This document shows, one piece after another, positions 22,681 through 31,701 of a stretch of 64,000 nucleotides of DNA. Both the position numbers and the translations under genes were made by a program. The stretch spans positions 1 through 64,000 of the forward strand of contig NZ_JOTP01000008.1 of NCBI RefSeq assembly GCF_000715205.1, given 5' to 3'. This DNA is from Bacillus zhangzhouensis (GTDB lineage Bacteria; Bacillota; Bacilli; Bacillales; Bacillaceae). How positions within the stretch are numbered: the stretch's first letter is position 1; each line of letters begins with the position of its first letter. The notes beneath the pieces are model-generated. The model was not told the DNA's origin. It did not search any database and saw only the letters and a program-made list of their open reading frames with translations.

Positions 22681-23181
22681 TTAAGAATGAGCAGCTGCGC
22701 TCACTTTCGATAAATCAAATGCATCATGCAGGGCTTCCACCGCTTTGACCATATCATCACGGCTAACCACTGTTGAGACTTTGATCTCAGACGTACTAAC
22801 CATTTTTACTTGAATGTCTTTTTGAGCTAAAACGGCGAACATTTCAGCAGCGACGCCTGGGTTTGAAACCATACCAGAGCCAACGATGGATACTTTGGCT
22901 AATTTGCTTTCTGTCTCAATCTGCTCATAGCCGAGCGCCCCTTTATATTCTTCTAGCACTTCAACTGTTTTGGACAAATCATCCGTTTTCACAGAGAAAG
23001 AGATGGAAGTCTGATTTGTGCTTGTGACGGACTGAATGATGATATCAACATTGATATTTTGCTTAGCAAGCGTCGTAAAAATGGTCGACAATGTTGTTAA
23101 ACCGCTTGAAAGGCCGCACACCGTCACGCGTGTCATCTGATCTTCAAATGCAATTCCTCTTACGACTAAATTTTGTTCCAT
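22681..23181 (-). CDS. lysC: Aspartokinase II beta subunit (internal start)
   Basis: In B. subtilis lysC gives a second, in-frame product. Here ATG 23181 (MEQNLVVRGIAF) has GAGGAGG eight bases upstream inside the coding sequence, a true ribosome site. The 166-aa product is just the ACT regulatory part and assembles with the alpha subunit. Confidence 0.8.
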   Translation of the reverse strand: MEQNLVVRGIAFEDQMTRVTVCGLSSGLTTLSTIFTTLAKQNINVDIIIQSVTSTNQTSISFSVKTDDLSKTVEVLEEYKGALGYEQIETESKLAKVSIVGSGMVSNPGVAAEMFAVLAQKDIQVKMVSTSEIKVSTVVSRDDMVKAVEALHDAFDLSKVSAAAHS

Positions 23182-23916
23182 GGATGATTCCTCCTCAATT
23201 AACGTACCCGATTCATTTATAATACTAGAACGGACTTCTAGTGGGACTTGATAATTTTTCGCAAACTCGACGGCTCTCGGATGCAAAACGCCTGCCCCTA
23301 AATTGGCCAGCTCGAGCATCTCATCGTATGAAATTCCTGCAAGTTTTCGCGCGGACGGTACATAACGCGGATCTGTCGTAAACACACCTGGTACATCTGT
23401 GTATATATCACATTTGTCGGCTTTTAATGCAGCAGCAAGTGCTACAGCCGTCGTATCTGATCCACCGCGTCCAAGTGTTGTGATATGTAGGTCATCTGCA
23501 ATTCCTTGGAAGCCTGCTACCACAACGACTTTTCCCGCACTTAGTTCCTCTTTGATTCTTGATTCATCGATTTCCACGATTCTTGCATTTCCGTGCACCT
23601 GCTCTGTTTTCATACCAGCCTGCCAGCCTGTAAAGGAAATGGCATCATAGCCTTTTGCTTGCAGCGCCATCGCTAATAATGAAATGGTCACTTGCTCCCC
23701 AGTTGTTAGCAGCATATCCATTTCTCTATTGCTTGGATCATCTGTGAGTTCTTTGGCAAGGTCTACTAAAACATCAGTTGATTTGCCCATCGCCGACACA
23801 ACCACGACCACATCATGACCTGCCTTACGTTCAGTGATGACTCTCTCTGCGGCTTTGCGAATTTTTTCTGTCGATCCAACGGATGTTCCGCCAAATTTTT
23901 GTACGATTAGTCCCAT
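22681..23916 (-). CDS. lysC: Aspartokinase II, alpha subunit
   Basis: 411 aa. The true start is MGLIVQKFGGTSVGS at 23916. The kinase domain is at 1-240 (KFGGTSVGS, TTLGRGGSDTTAVALA), and two ACT domains follow at about 260-400. It phosphorylates aspartate, the first step to lysine, diaminopimelate, threonine and methionine. It is preceded by a lysine riboswitch. An internal start in the same frame makes the beta subunit. Confidence 0.96.
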   Translation of the reverse strand: MGLIVQKFGGTSVGSTEKIRKAAERVITERKAGHDVVVVVSAMGKSTDVLVDLAKELTDDPSNREMDMLLTTGEQVTISLLAMALQAKGYDAISFTGWQAGMKTEQVHGNARIVEIDESRIKEELSAGKVVVVAGFQGIADDLHITTLGRGGSDTTAVALAAALKADKCDIYTDVPGVFTTDPRYVPSARKLAGISYDEMLELANLGAGVLHPRAVEFAKNYQVPLEVRSSIINESGTLIEEESSMEQNLVVRGIAFEDQMTRVTVCGLSSGLTTLSTIFTTLAKQNINVDIIIQSVTSTNQTSISFSVKTDDLSKTVEVLEEYKGALGYEQIETESKLAKVSIVGSGMVSNPGVAAEMFAVLAQKDIQVKMVSTSEIKVSTVVSRDDMVKAVEALHDAFDLSKVSAAAHS

Positions 23917-23993
23917 GTCTACCACCCTTTTTCAAAAGATCACGTGTGAGAGAAGAGCAAGAAGCGGCTTTGGAGACTGCCCACTCACTGCAA

Positions 23994-24236
23994 ATAAAAA
24001 AAGCAATGAGAGAACAAATCTCCCATTGCTTTGAAATCATCAAAAGATGCAAACAATGAGATAGCCCTCCAAGAAATAAATTCTTGACAGCCCTACATTT
24101 CTTCAATGTACAGCCAGCGAATAAAATGAGTGGATTTTATTCACTTCGGCGACGCTCCCCTTTCAGCCCTCTTCCTAGATCCCATCGATCTCTGAAGGCC
24201 TACTCTTGAAGTTCGCACCTCTATCCTCAACAAACA
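23994..24236 (-). promoter_or_regulatory. Lysine riboswitch (L-box) with terminator
   Basis: The minus-strand leader of lysC has the L-box core GAGGTGCGAACTTCAAGAGT, then GAAGAGGGCTGAAAGGGGAG, GGCTGTC and GGAGGGCTATC segments. It ends in the terminator stem AAGCAATGGGAGA/TCTCTCATTGCTT followed by seven T (23,994-24,031). High lysine should end transcription before lysC. Confidence 0.92.
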
Positions 24237-24292
24237 ACACGTTCATTTATTAAATTAGTCACATCTTAACAGACTTTTGGAAAAAGTACAAT

Positions 24293-26065
24293 CTATTTTT
24301 TTAATGCCTCCATTAAAAGTTCGGCCGTTTGTTTCGGAATGCCAGCCTCCTGAAAATCTTGGACAGAGGCTTCTTTCATCTTTTTCACAGAGCCAAAATG
24401 TTTGAGGAGCTGTTTTTTACGCTTTTCTCCAATGCCTGGTACATCATCTAAAATAGACTGGAATGCATTTTTTCCGCGTAGCTGCCGGTGAAAGCTAATG
24501 GCAAACCGGTGCACTTCATCTTGAATACGCTGCAATAAATAAAAGGCTTGACTGTTACGCTCCAGCGCAACAATTTCAAGTGTATCACCCATCATGAGAT
24601 TCGATGTCCGGTGTTTTTCATCTTTCACAAGACCTGCCACTGGAACAGACAGATTCAATTCATTTTCAAGCACGTCTATGGCTGCGTTGATTTGGCCTTT
24701 TCCTCCGTCAATTAAAATTAAATCTGGCAGCGGCAGCTCATCCTTTAACACGCGTGTATATCGTCTTCTGATGACTTCGCGCATGGATGCATAATCATCT
24801 GGCCCTGCGACAGTTTTGATTTTGTATTTCCGGTATTCCTTTTTATATGGCTTCCCATCCTGAAAGACAACCATGGCGGAAACAGGGTCCGCTCCTTGAA
24901 TATTTGAGTTATCAAATGCCTCGATCCGGTATGGCATATAAATATTAAGTGCATCCCCTAGCTGCTTCACCGCTCCAATCGTCCTTTCTTCATCGCGCTC
25001 AATGAGCGAGAATTTTTCTTTCAGAGCGATTTTGGCGTTTTGGTGTGCAAGTAAAAGCAAATCCTTTTTCTTTCCTTTTTTCGGCTGGTGAACGTTCGTC
25101 TCAAGCAATTGCTCGATCATCTCTTGATCTACACTGTCTGGCACTAAAATTTCCTTCGGCAGGAAGTGGTTGTTCTTTTCATAAAATTGCCCTAAAAATG
25201 TGAGGAATTCTTCCTCAGGGTCTTGATACATAGGAAACAGGCTGACATCACGTTCAATCAATTTCCCCTGTCTGATGAAAAAGACTTGGACACACATCCA
25301 GCCCTTATCATAGGCATACGCAAATACATCTCGATCTGATAAATCACTCATTGTCATTTTCTGCTTTTCCATCGTTGAGTCGATGTAAGCGATTTGATCT
25401 CTCAGTTCTTTTGCCCGCTCAAACTCTAATTGTTCGGCCGCTTCCTGCATCTTTTCGGTTAGTTCTTTTTTGATTTGCTGGTGCCCTCCATTTAGAAACC
25501 TGGTGATTTCATCCACGAGCTGTTTATTCGTTTCTTCAGAAATGTCATACACACATGGCGCGAGACATTGACCAAGATGATAATAAAGACAGACACGATC
25601 AGGGAGTGTCGCACATTTTCTTAGTGGATATAAGCGGTCAAGCAGCTTTTTGGTTTCTCTTGCTGCTTGTACGTTCGGATATGGACCGAAGTATCTCCCT
25701 TTATCCTTTTTCACATTGCGGGTAACGATCAGCTTAGGGTGCCGTTCATTCGTAATTTTAATAAAGGGATACGTCTTGTCATCCTTGAGCATGACATTGT
25801 ATTTTGGGTCATACTTTTTAATTAAATTCAGCTCTAAAATCAGTGCCTCAATATTAGATGAGGTCACAATGTATTCAAAGTCCTCAATTTCACTGACAAG
25901 CCGCTGCGTTTTGGCATCATGAGATCCAGTGAAATAAGAGCGTACTCTATTTTTTAAAACCTTTGCCTTCCCCACGTAGATGACCGTATTTTGTCTATCT
26001 TTCATTAAGTAACAGCCTGGTCGATCAGGCAGGACTGACAGCTTTTCTTTGATCAGTTTGTTCAT
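24293..26065 (-). CDS. uvrC: Excinuclease ABC subunit C
   Basis: 590 aa. It has an N-terminal GIY-YIG nuclease ([19 protein letters not shown]), four Cys ([21 protein letters not shown]), a UVR helix pair near 200, a C-terminal RNase H-like nuclease ([23 protein letters not shown]) and a HhH pair ([19 protein letters not shown]). It makes both incisions in nucleotide excision repair. Confidence 0.97.
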   Translation of the reverse strand: MNKLIKEKLSVLPDRPGCYLMKDRQNTVIYVGKAKVLKNRVRSYFTGSHDAKTQRLVSEIEDFEYIVTSSNIEALILELNLIKKYDPKYNVMLKDDKTYPFIKITNERHPKLIVTRNVKKDKGRYFGPYPNVQAARETKKLLDRLYPLRKCATLPDRVCLYYHLGQCLAPCVYDISEETNKQLVDEITRFLNGGHQQIKKELTEKMQEAAEQLEFERAKELRDQIAYIDSTMEKQKMTMSDLSDRDVFAYAYDKGWMCVQVFFIRQGKLIERDVSLFPMYQDPEEEFLTFLGQFYEKNNHFLPKEILVPDSVDQEMIEQLLETNVHQPKKGKKKDLLLLAHQNAKIALKEKFSLIERDEERTIGAVKQLGDALNIYMPYRIEAFDNSNIQGADPVSAMVVFQDGKPYKKEYRKYKIKTVAGPDDYASMREVIRRRYTRVLKDELPLPDLILIDGGKGQINAAIDVLENELNLSVPVAGLVKDEKHRTSNLMMGDTLEIVALERNSQAFYLLQRIQDEVHRFAISFHRQLRGKNAFQSILDDVPGIGEKRKKQLLKHFGSVKKMKEASVQDFQEAGIPKQTAELLMEALKK

Positions 26066-26142
26066 ATTTTCATCCGTCCTTGTTTTCCTCTTTCACTCCT
26101 TCTAGTGTATCACGAACATTTGTTTTATACCATGTTGAAAGA

Positions 26143-26173
26143 AAAGCGGCTCTCGTCTATACGAGAACCGCTT
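26143..26173 (-). terminator. Terminator of trxA
   Basis: The stem AAGCGGTTCTCGT/ACGAGAGCCGCTT with a 4-nt loop is followed by TTCTTTC on the minus strand. Confidence 0.85.
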
Positions 26174-26204
26174 CAGTGGTCATGCCTCATTGGCATAGAT
26201 GGAT

Positions 26205-26519
26205 TTATAGATGTTTGTTGACAAGCTCAGCTAGTGCTTCTTTTGGTTTGAAACCAACAGACGTTTCTACGACTTCACCGTCTTTTAAAACAAGAAGTGT
26301 TGGGATACTCATCACGCCGTATTTACCAGCAGTTTCTTGGTTATCGTCTACATCAACTTTTACAATTTTCATTTTATCGCCCATTTCTTGATCAAGTTCT
26401 TCAAGAACTGGAGCAATCATTTTACAAGGTCCGCACCATGGTGCCCAAAAGTCTGCAAGAACAACACCTTCTGCAGTTTCTTGTGAAAATGTTGCGTCAG
26501 TAGCTTTTACGATTGCCAT
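26205..26519 (-). CDS. trxA: Thioredoxin
   Basis: 104 aa with the active site WAPWCGPCK and the conserved cis-Pro ([11 protein letters not shown]). It is the general cytoplasmic disulfide reductant. AATTTACATTGGAGGAAT precedes the start. In B. subtilis trxA is essential and stress-induced. Confidence 0.97.
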   Translation of the reverse strand: MAIVKATDATFSQETAEGVVLADFWAPWCGPCKMIAPVLEELDQEMGDKMKIVKVDVDDNQETAGKYGVMSIPTLLVLKDGEVVETSVGFKPKEALAELVNKHL

Positions 26520-26615
26520 TATTCATTCCTCCAATGTAAATTATGATTTTTAGTATAGCATCTACCAATGTGACTTGCGAATGAAATGCTTACGAATCTT
26601 TTTTTATGAAATGAA

Positions 26616-26687
26616 TTAAAAAACAAACCGTATAATCGCACCAATAACAACAATCGCACCGATGATCATCAGAATGGTTCTAAGCAT
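26616..26687 (-). CDS. Tiny membrane peptide (23 aa)
   Basis: A 23-codon ORF between xsa and trxA, MLRTILMIIGAIVVIGAIIR plus FVF, a single membrane helix flanked by Arg. GGGAG lies 10-11 bases upstream of ATG. Its composition (Ile/Val/Gly) is not random for a spacer. It is likely a small membrane protein. The function is unknown. Confidence 0.55.
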   Translation of the reverse strand: MLRTILMIIGAIVVIGAIIRFVF

Positions 26688-26765
26688 ATGACATAACTCC
26701 CTTTCCGCTTCATTTACAATGTATGATGCCCCAACATTCTTCTCATCAAACATCGAAATATGCGA

Positions 26766-28244
26766 TCAAGTCAGATCGACAGTCATCATCACAACCGACA
26801 TAGGCGGGAGATCTATGGTTAATTCGCCGGATTTTGCCGTGAATTGATGGAAATCCGCAGGCTGAACGGAATGAGGATCATCAAATGTATTGTGCGCATT
26901 CATCCGATCAGCTGTCAGCACGCGGCCAGTGGCAGTGGTTTGTGGATCAATCCCCTCTATTGCAAGGGATACCTCTGCTTTTTCATATGGATTCAGATGA
27001 CAAAAACTAATATGCATCTTGTCAGATGAACGCGAGGCTGACACACTGACCTGAGGAATTCTTTCACCTCGGTGTTCATACGGTGGTGAATTAAACTCCA
27101 CTTCAAGTGCTTCTTCCTCTTGATGCACTTGAAACATGTGAAATACATGATAGGTAGGGGTCAGAATCATCTTTTCGTCCTTCGTTAACACCATCGCTTG
27201 CAGGACATTGACCGTTTGGGCAATATTCGCCATGTGAATCCGCTGGCAATGACGGTGAAATATATGAAAATGCAGGGCACAGACAAGGGCGTCTCTCAGT
27301 GTGTTTTGCTGATATAAAAACCCTGGATTTGTCCCTGGCTCTGGGTCATACCATGTCCCCCATTCATCAATAATCATCCCAATTCGCTTGTCTGGATCAT
27401 AGCGATCCATGACCATCCCATGATCCATGACAAGACGCTCCATCTCATAGGCCTTTTTCAACGTTGTAAACCATTCATCCTCATTAAAATCAGTCGCAGA
27501 CCCTTTCTTCTCCCATGTACCAGGAACGGTATAGTAATGCAAACTGAGCCCATCCATCCATGGTGCAGCCCGTTCCATTAATACTTTTGTCCAATTCACG
27601 TCATTTGAGTTCGCGCCGCAAGCGATTTTGTAAATACGGTTACCAGCAAACTCTCTCACATACGTTTGGTAGCGTTTATATAGGTCTGCATAGTATTCAG
27701 GCGTCATATTCCCGCCGCATCCCCAGCTTTCATTGCCTACGCCAACATAAGTCAGCTTCCAAGGCTCTTTTTTTCCATTTTGAATACGCCAATCGGACAT
27801 AGGAGTCCCCTTAGGAAATGTAATGTATTCTACCCATTCCGCTAATTCTTGAACAGTCCCGCTTCCAACATTGCCGCAAATATAAGGCTCACATTCAAGT
27901 AACTCACACAATCGCATAAATTCATGTGTACCAAACGCATTTGATTCAACGGTACCTCCCCAATGAGTGTTCACCATGGGCTTTCGTTCACTCAGATCAC
28001 CAACGCCATTTGCCCAATGATACTCGTCTGCAAAACAGCCGCCCGGCCACCTAAGCACCGGGATATGTAATGCTTGAAGCGCCTTTAGCACATCGGTTCG
28101 AATCCCTTCAATATGTTCAATTGATGAGTCTTCTCCTACCCAAATCCCGTCATAAATCCCTCTTCCTAAGTGCTCTTGAAAGTGTCCATAGATGTGTTTT
28201 GAAATGCGTCCGATCACGTCATTGACTTTTACTGTCCCCTTCAC
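26766..28244 (-). CDS. xsa: Alpha-L-arabinofuranosidase, GH51 (Xsa)
   Basis: 492 aa. GH51 catalytic residues are seen: the acid/base Glu in [13 protein letters not shown] and the nucleophile Glu in [12 protein letters not shown]. There is no signal peptide, so it acts in the cytoplasm on imported arabino-oligosaccharides. The GTG start has AAAGGAG ten bases upstream. In B. subtilis xsa lies at the same place between trxA and etfA. Confidence 0.93.
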   Translation of the reverse strand: MKGTVKVNDVIGRISKHIYGHFQEHLGRGIYDGIWVGEDSSIEHIEGIRTDVLKALQALHIPVLRWPGGCFADEYHWANGVGDLSERKPMVNTHWGGTVESNAFGTHEFMRLCELLECEPYICGNVGSGTVQELAEWVEYITFPKGTPMSDWRIQNGKKEPWKLTYVGVGNESWGCGGNMTPEYYADLYKRYQTYVREFAGNRIYKIACGANSNDVNWTKVLMERAAPWMDGLSLHYYTVPGTWEKKGSATDFNEDEWFTTLKKAYEMERLVMDHGMVMDRYDPDKRIGMIIDEWGTWYDPEPGTNPGFLYQQNTLRDALVCALHFHIFHRHCQRIHMANIAQTVNVLQAMVLTKDEKMILTPTYHVFHMFQVHQEEEALEVEFNSPPYEHRGERIPQVSVSASRSSDKMHISFCHLNPYEKAEVSLAIEGIDPQTTATGRVLTADRMNAHNTFDDPHSVQPADFHQFTAKSGELTIDLPPMSVVMMTVDLT

Positions 28245-28278
28245 TTGTCAACCGCTCCTTTGTTTCATAATGACATAC

Positions 28279-28309
28279 AAAAAAACCCAGAATACCTAGG
28301 CATTCTGAG
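28279..28309 (-). terminator. Terminator of the fad-etf operon
   Basis: CTCAGAATGCC/GGTATTCTGGG hairpin followed by seven T on the minus strand, just after etfA. Confidence 0.85.
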
Positions 28310-28319
28310 TGTATGAGCG

Positions 28320-29297
28320 TTACGAGTGGATATTCATCTTTTTTAACTCTTCATTCAAAAGCGGGACCACTTCGAACAAGTCACCAACGATTCCGTAATC
28401 GGCGATTTTGAAGATCTCAGCTTCTGGATCTTTGTTAATCGCAACAATGACTTTACTGTTAGACATTCCGGCTAAATGCTGAATCGCGCCTGAAATCCCG
28501 CAGGCAATATAAAGATCAGGTGTGACGACCTTACCAGTTTGACCAATTTGCAGGGCATAATCACAGTAATCTGCATCGCAAGCTCCACGCGAGGCACCGA
28601 CTGCTGCGCCCAGCGTTTGGGCGAGTTCTTTCAGCGGTTCAAAGCCTTCTTTGCTCTTGACCCCTCGCCCTCCAGCGACAATGATTTTTGCTTCGGATAA
28701 GTCTACACCTTCTGACGTTTTTTTAATGACTTCCTTCACGATCGTTCGCAGGTTCTGAATATCGACAGAAATTGGAGTGACTTCTCCGCCTCGTGACGCA
28801 TCCCGCTCAAGCGGTGCCACGTTGTTTGGTCGAATGGTGGCCAAAAGTAGACGATCCGTCGAGATGACTTTTTCGAAGGCTTTTCCAGAGTAAATCGGTC
28901 TAGTGAAAACGAGATGTTCTCCGGTAACGCTTACATCGATCGCGTCTGAAATCAATCCTGTCTGCAGGCGTGCTGCTATTTTTGGTGACAAGTCTTTTCC
29001 AATAGACGTATGGCCAAAGAGCACTGCATCCGGATTGACCTGATCTAATATGGCTTGAAGCGCCTGCGCAAAACCATCAGATGTATAATATGAAAGGTGC
29101 GGATGCTCCACAATCATGACATGATCCGCTCCATAGTAAAGCAGTTCATCTGCTTTTTCTTTGACGTGATCCCCTATTAACACGCCAATGACCTCACCGC
29201 CATCAGCCACTTGATGAGCGGCAGCAATTGCTTCAAATGTCACATTTCTTAATTTACCGTCACGACTTTCTCCAAGTACAACAACTTTTTTACTCAT
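28320..29297 (-). CDS. etfA: Electron transfer flavoprotein alpha subunit
   Basis: 325 aa. The C-terminal FAD domain has VAGGRGVKSKEGF, GASRGACDADYC, QIGQTGKVVTPDLYIACGIS and AINKDPEAEIFKIADYGIVGD. With EtfB it takes electrons from acyl-CoA dehydrogenases during fatty acid oxidation. Last gene of lcfA-fadR-fadB-etfB-etfA. Confidence 0.97.
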   Translation of the reverse strand: MSKKVVVLGESRDGKLRNVTFEAIAAAHQVADGGEVIGVLIGDHVKEKADELLYYGADHVMIVEHPHLSYYTSDGFAQALQAILDQVNPDAVLFGHTSIGKDLSPKIAARLQTGLISDAIDVSVTGEHLVFTRPIYSGKAFEKVISTDRLLLATIRPNNVAPLERDASRGGEVTPISVDIQNLRTIVKEVIKKTSEGVDLSEAKIIVAGGRGVKSKEGFEPLKELAQTLGAAVGASRGACDADYCDYALQIGQTGKVVTPDLYIACGISGAIQHLAGMSNSKVIVAINKDPEAEIFKIADYGIVGDLFEVVPLLNEELKKMNIHS

Positions 29298-29341
29298 CTT
29301 TTAAGCTCCCCCTTGTTCTCGTGATATCGTAAAGTGGATGT

Positions 29342-30115
29342 TTAGATGACTTTTGCTTCATTTCTTAGTAGATCTGTCAGTTCTTTGACTTGATCCTGAA
29401 GCTCACCGCTCAGCACCTTGCCACCCTCTTTTTTCTCCGGTAAGAAACGTTCAATCGTTTTGATTTTATATGGCACATCGTCTTCATCGAGATCTAAATC
29501 ATCTAGTTCTAATTCTTCTAAAGGCTTTTTCTTTGCCTTCATAATGCCTGGTAATGATGGATAACGAGGCTCATTAAGACCTTGCTGCGCTGTGACGACC
29601 AGCGGGAGCTCGGCGGAAATCACTTCCACGTCACCCTCTGCATCCCGTTCAATTGAAGCAGAATCGCCATCAATTTGAATGCTTGTAATCGTTGTGACAT
29701 ATGAAAATCCAAGTAATTCAGCAAGGCGCGGGGCAACTTGTCCAGACCCGCCGTCAATCGCCACATTTCCTGCTAAGATCAAGGAAGCCTCTTTATCCTT
29801 GAAATAGTGATATAGAATGGTAGAAGCGGAATATTGATCCCACTCCTCCAAGTCATCTTCAACATTTAATAAAACAGCTTGGTCGCAGCCCATAGCAAGT
29901 GCTGTTCTTAGCTGTTTCTCCGCATCCTCACTGCCAACTGTCACGACAGTCACTTCTCCCCCGTGCTCATCCCGAAGCTGAATCGCTTCTTCTATTGCGT
30001 ACTCGTCATAAGGATTAATAATGAACTCTGCCCCATCTTCTTGAATTGCACCAGACTGAATGGAAATCTTCTCTTCCGTGTCAAACGTACGCTTCATCAA
30101 AACAAATATATTCAT
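29342..30115 (-). CDS. etfB: Electron transfer flavoprotein beta subunit
   Basis: 257 aa. The family pattern is clear (MNIFVLMKRTFDTEE, INPYDEYAIEEAIQL, GNVAIDGGSGQVAPRLAELL). It binds AMP structurally and pairs with EtfA. It is encoded between fadB and etfA. Confidence 0.97.
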   Translation of the reverse strand: MNIFVLMKRTFDTEEKISIQSGAIQEDGAEFIINPYDEYAIEEAIQLRDEHGGEVTVVTVGSEDAEKQLRTALAMGCDQAVLLNVEDDLEEWDQYSASTILYHYFKDKEASLILAGNVAIDGGSGQVAPRLAELLGFSYVTTITSIQIDGDSASIERDAEGDVEVISAELPLVVTAQQGLNEPRYPSLPGIMKAKKKPLEELELDDLDLDEDDVPYKIKTIERFLPEKKEGGKVLSGELQDQVKELTDLLRNEAKVI

Positions 30116-30146
30116 TCATTTCTCCCCCTTGTGTCGTACTAATCCC

Positions 30147-30926
30147 TTATTCCCCTTTAAAATTCGGTTTGCGCTTTTCGATAAAGGCTTGGATGCCTTC
30201 TTTGGCGTCATTTGATTGGAATACCTCACCAAACTTTTTGGCTTCCAGCTTCATTCCACCATCATATGAGTACACTTTTGACGCATTCAATAACTCAAGC
30301 ACATACTCGAGCGTTTTAGGGCTTTTCGCTGCAAATTTCGCCGCTAGTGTTTTGGCTGCATTCAGCGCTTCTTCCTCTGTTTCTGCCAGCTTTGAAACAA
30401 GCCCGCAGGCAAGTGCTTCTTCACCTGTAATCGGCTCAGCTGTTCCCATCATTTCAAGTGCTTTAGCAGACCCAACATACCGAGGCAGGCGCTGCGTTCC
30501 GCCGAATCCTGGAATGATGCCAAGGTTTAGTTCCGGCAGCCCAAGCTTCGCATCTTTTGTTGCGATTCGAATATCACAGGACATCGCCAGCTCAAGACCG
30601 CCGCCTAATGCTGCTCCGTGAATGGAGGCAATGACTGGTTTTGGACATTGTTCAATTCGTTCAAACACTTGCTGTCCTCGGTCTGCAAGACTCGCATAAT
30701 CAGACTCTTTCTGCAAGGTCGTAAATTCTTTAATATCGGCACCTGCTGAAAAAAATCTGCCTTCTCCATGGATCACAATGGCTCTCACTTCTTCGTTTTG
30801 TTCGAGCTGGTCAAACATGTCATTGAGCTCAGTGAGCAGTTGAGAAGATAAGGCGTTTGCAGGTGGATGTTGAATCGTGATGAGCGCTATTTGTTCTTCT
30901 TGGTGTAAGCTGAGTATCTTTTCCAT
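30147..30926 (-). CDS. fadB: Enoyl-CoA hydratase
   Basis: About 259 aa of the crotonase family. ATG 30926 has AAAGG upstream; an ATG three codons earlier is possible. The oxyanion-hole motifs FSAGADIKEF and HGAALGGGLELAMSCD and the catalytic segment LPELNLGIIPGFGGTQRLPR are present. It hydrates trans-2-enoyl-CoA in beta-oxidation. FadR-regulated operon. Confidence 0.95.
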   Translation of the reverse strand: MEKILSLHQEEQIALITIQHPPANALSSQLLTELNDMFDQLEQNEEVRAIVIHGEGRFFSAGADIKEFTTLQKESDYASLADRGQQVFERIEQCPKPVIASIHGAALGGGLELAMSCDIRIATKDAKLGLPELNLGIIPGFGGTQRLPRYVGSAKALEMMGTAEPITGEEALACGLVSKLAETEEEALNAAKTLAAKFAAKSPKTLEYVLELLNASKVYSYDGGMKLEAKKFGEVFQSNDAKEGIQAFIEKRKPNFKGE

Positions 30927-30951
30927 GTCAATCATCCTTTTTCAATTGTCT

Positions 30952-31536
30952 TTAAGATTGATGTATTCCGTTTAAGAGAAGATCATGTACGTTTTCTGCA
31001 AGTGCAGTCAGATCATACTTTTGATCATTCATGACCCATGTTGTAGCGGTTTCATCAATCGTCCCAAATACCATTTGTCTCGCTAAGCGGACATCTAGAT
31101 CTTGTCTGAATTCTCCCGTTTGCTTTCCCTCTGTTAAAATCGAGTCAAGCATATTTAAATACCCTTTCAGCACCTCATTGATTTTTTGCCGCAGTTCAAG
31201 GTTTGACTGTCTGAGTTCAAGCTGCGTCACAAGGGCCAAATGATGATCTTGCGAAAGCAGGCGAAAGTGTTCCTGAATCAGTAGAAGAAGTTTTTCTTTG
31301 GCAGACGGTTTCTTTTGAATATCTGTTTCCATCCGTTCGATGAATTGTCCCATTTTTTCTTTGAATAATGAGATCAGAATATCCTCTTTGTTTTTAAAAT
31401 AGAGATAAATCGTTCCGTCTGCTACCCCTGCTTGTTTGGCAATCTTTGAAACTTGTGATTGATGATAGCCGTTCTCTGCAATCACCACAACTGCTGCATC
31501 AATAATTTGCATGTACTTCGGTCTTTTCTGCTTCAA
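30952..31536 (-). CDS. fadR: TetR-family fatty acid degradation repressor
   Basis: 194 aa, the same length as B. subtilis FadR, starting at TTG 31536 (KQKRPKYMQIIDAA) with AAAGGGA upstream. The TetR HTH is YHQSQVSKIAKQAGVADGTI YLYF (residues about 20-45). Long-chain acyl-CoA should release it from DNA. A perfect FadR-type palindrome lies just upstream, so it is probably autoregulated. Confidence 0.95.
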   Translation of the reverse strand: MKQKRPKYMQIIDAAVVVIAENGYHQSQVSKIAKQAGVADGTIYLYFKNKEDILISLFKEKMGQFIERMETDIQKKPSAKEKLLLLIQEHFRLLSQDHHLALVTQLELRQSNLELRQKINEVLKGYLNMLDSILTEGKQTGEFRQDLDVRLARQMVFGTIDETATTWVMNDQKYDLTALAENVHDLLLNGIHQS

Positions 31537-31558
31537 TGTGCTTCGTCCCTTTCTGAAT

Positions 31559-31576
31559 TGAATGAGCATTCATTCA
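31559..31576. promoter_or_regulatory. FadR operator
   Basis: TGAATGAATGCTCATTCA on the minus strand fits the FadR box (TGAATGAnTAnTCATTCA) with one change. It lies 22 bp upstream of fadR, so at least fadR-fadB-etfBA is directly controlled from here. Confidence 0.85.
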
Positions 31577-31670
31577 TATCTTCATGTTAAAAAGAAACGA
31601 GTGATTTGTCAAGTGCCCTTCTACTTTCTTTTCAACCTTTAGCATACCAGAGCAGACAGTCACAATTCAA

Positions 31671-31696
31671 ATCATCCGGCCAATAGACCGGATGAT
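31671..31696 (-). terminator. Hairpin after lcfA
   Basis: A 9-bp perfect stem ATCATCCGG/CCGGATGAT just after the lcfA stop. The T tract on the minus strand is short (TTGAATT). Confidence 0.6.
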
Positions 31697-31701
31697 ACAG
31701 G

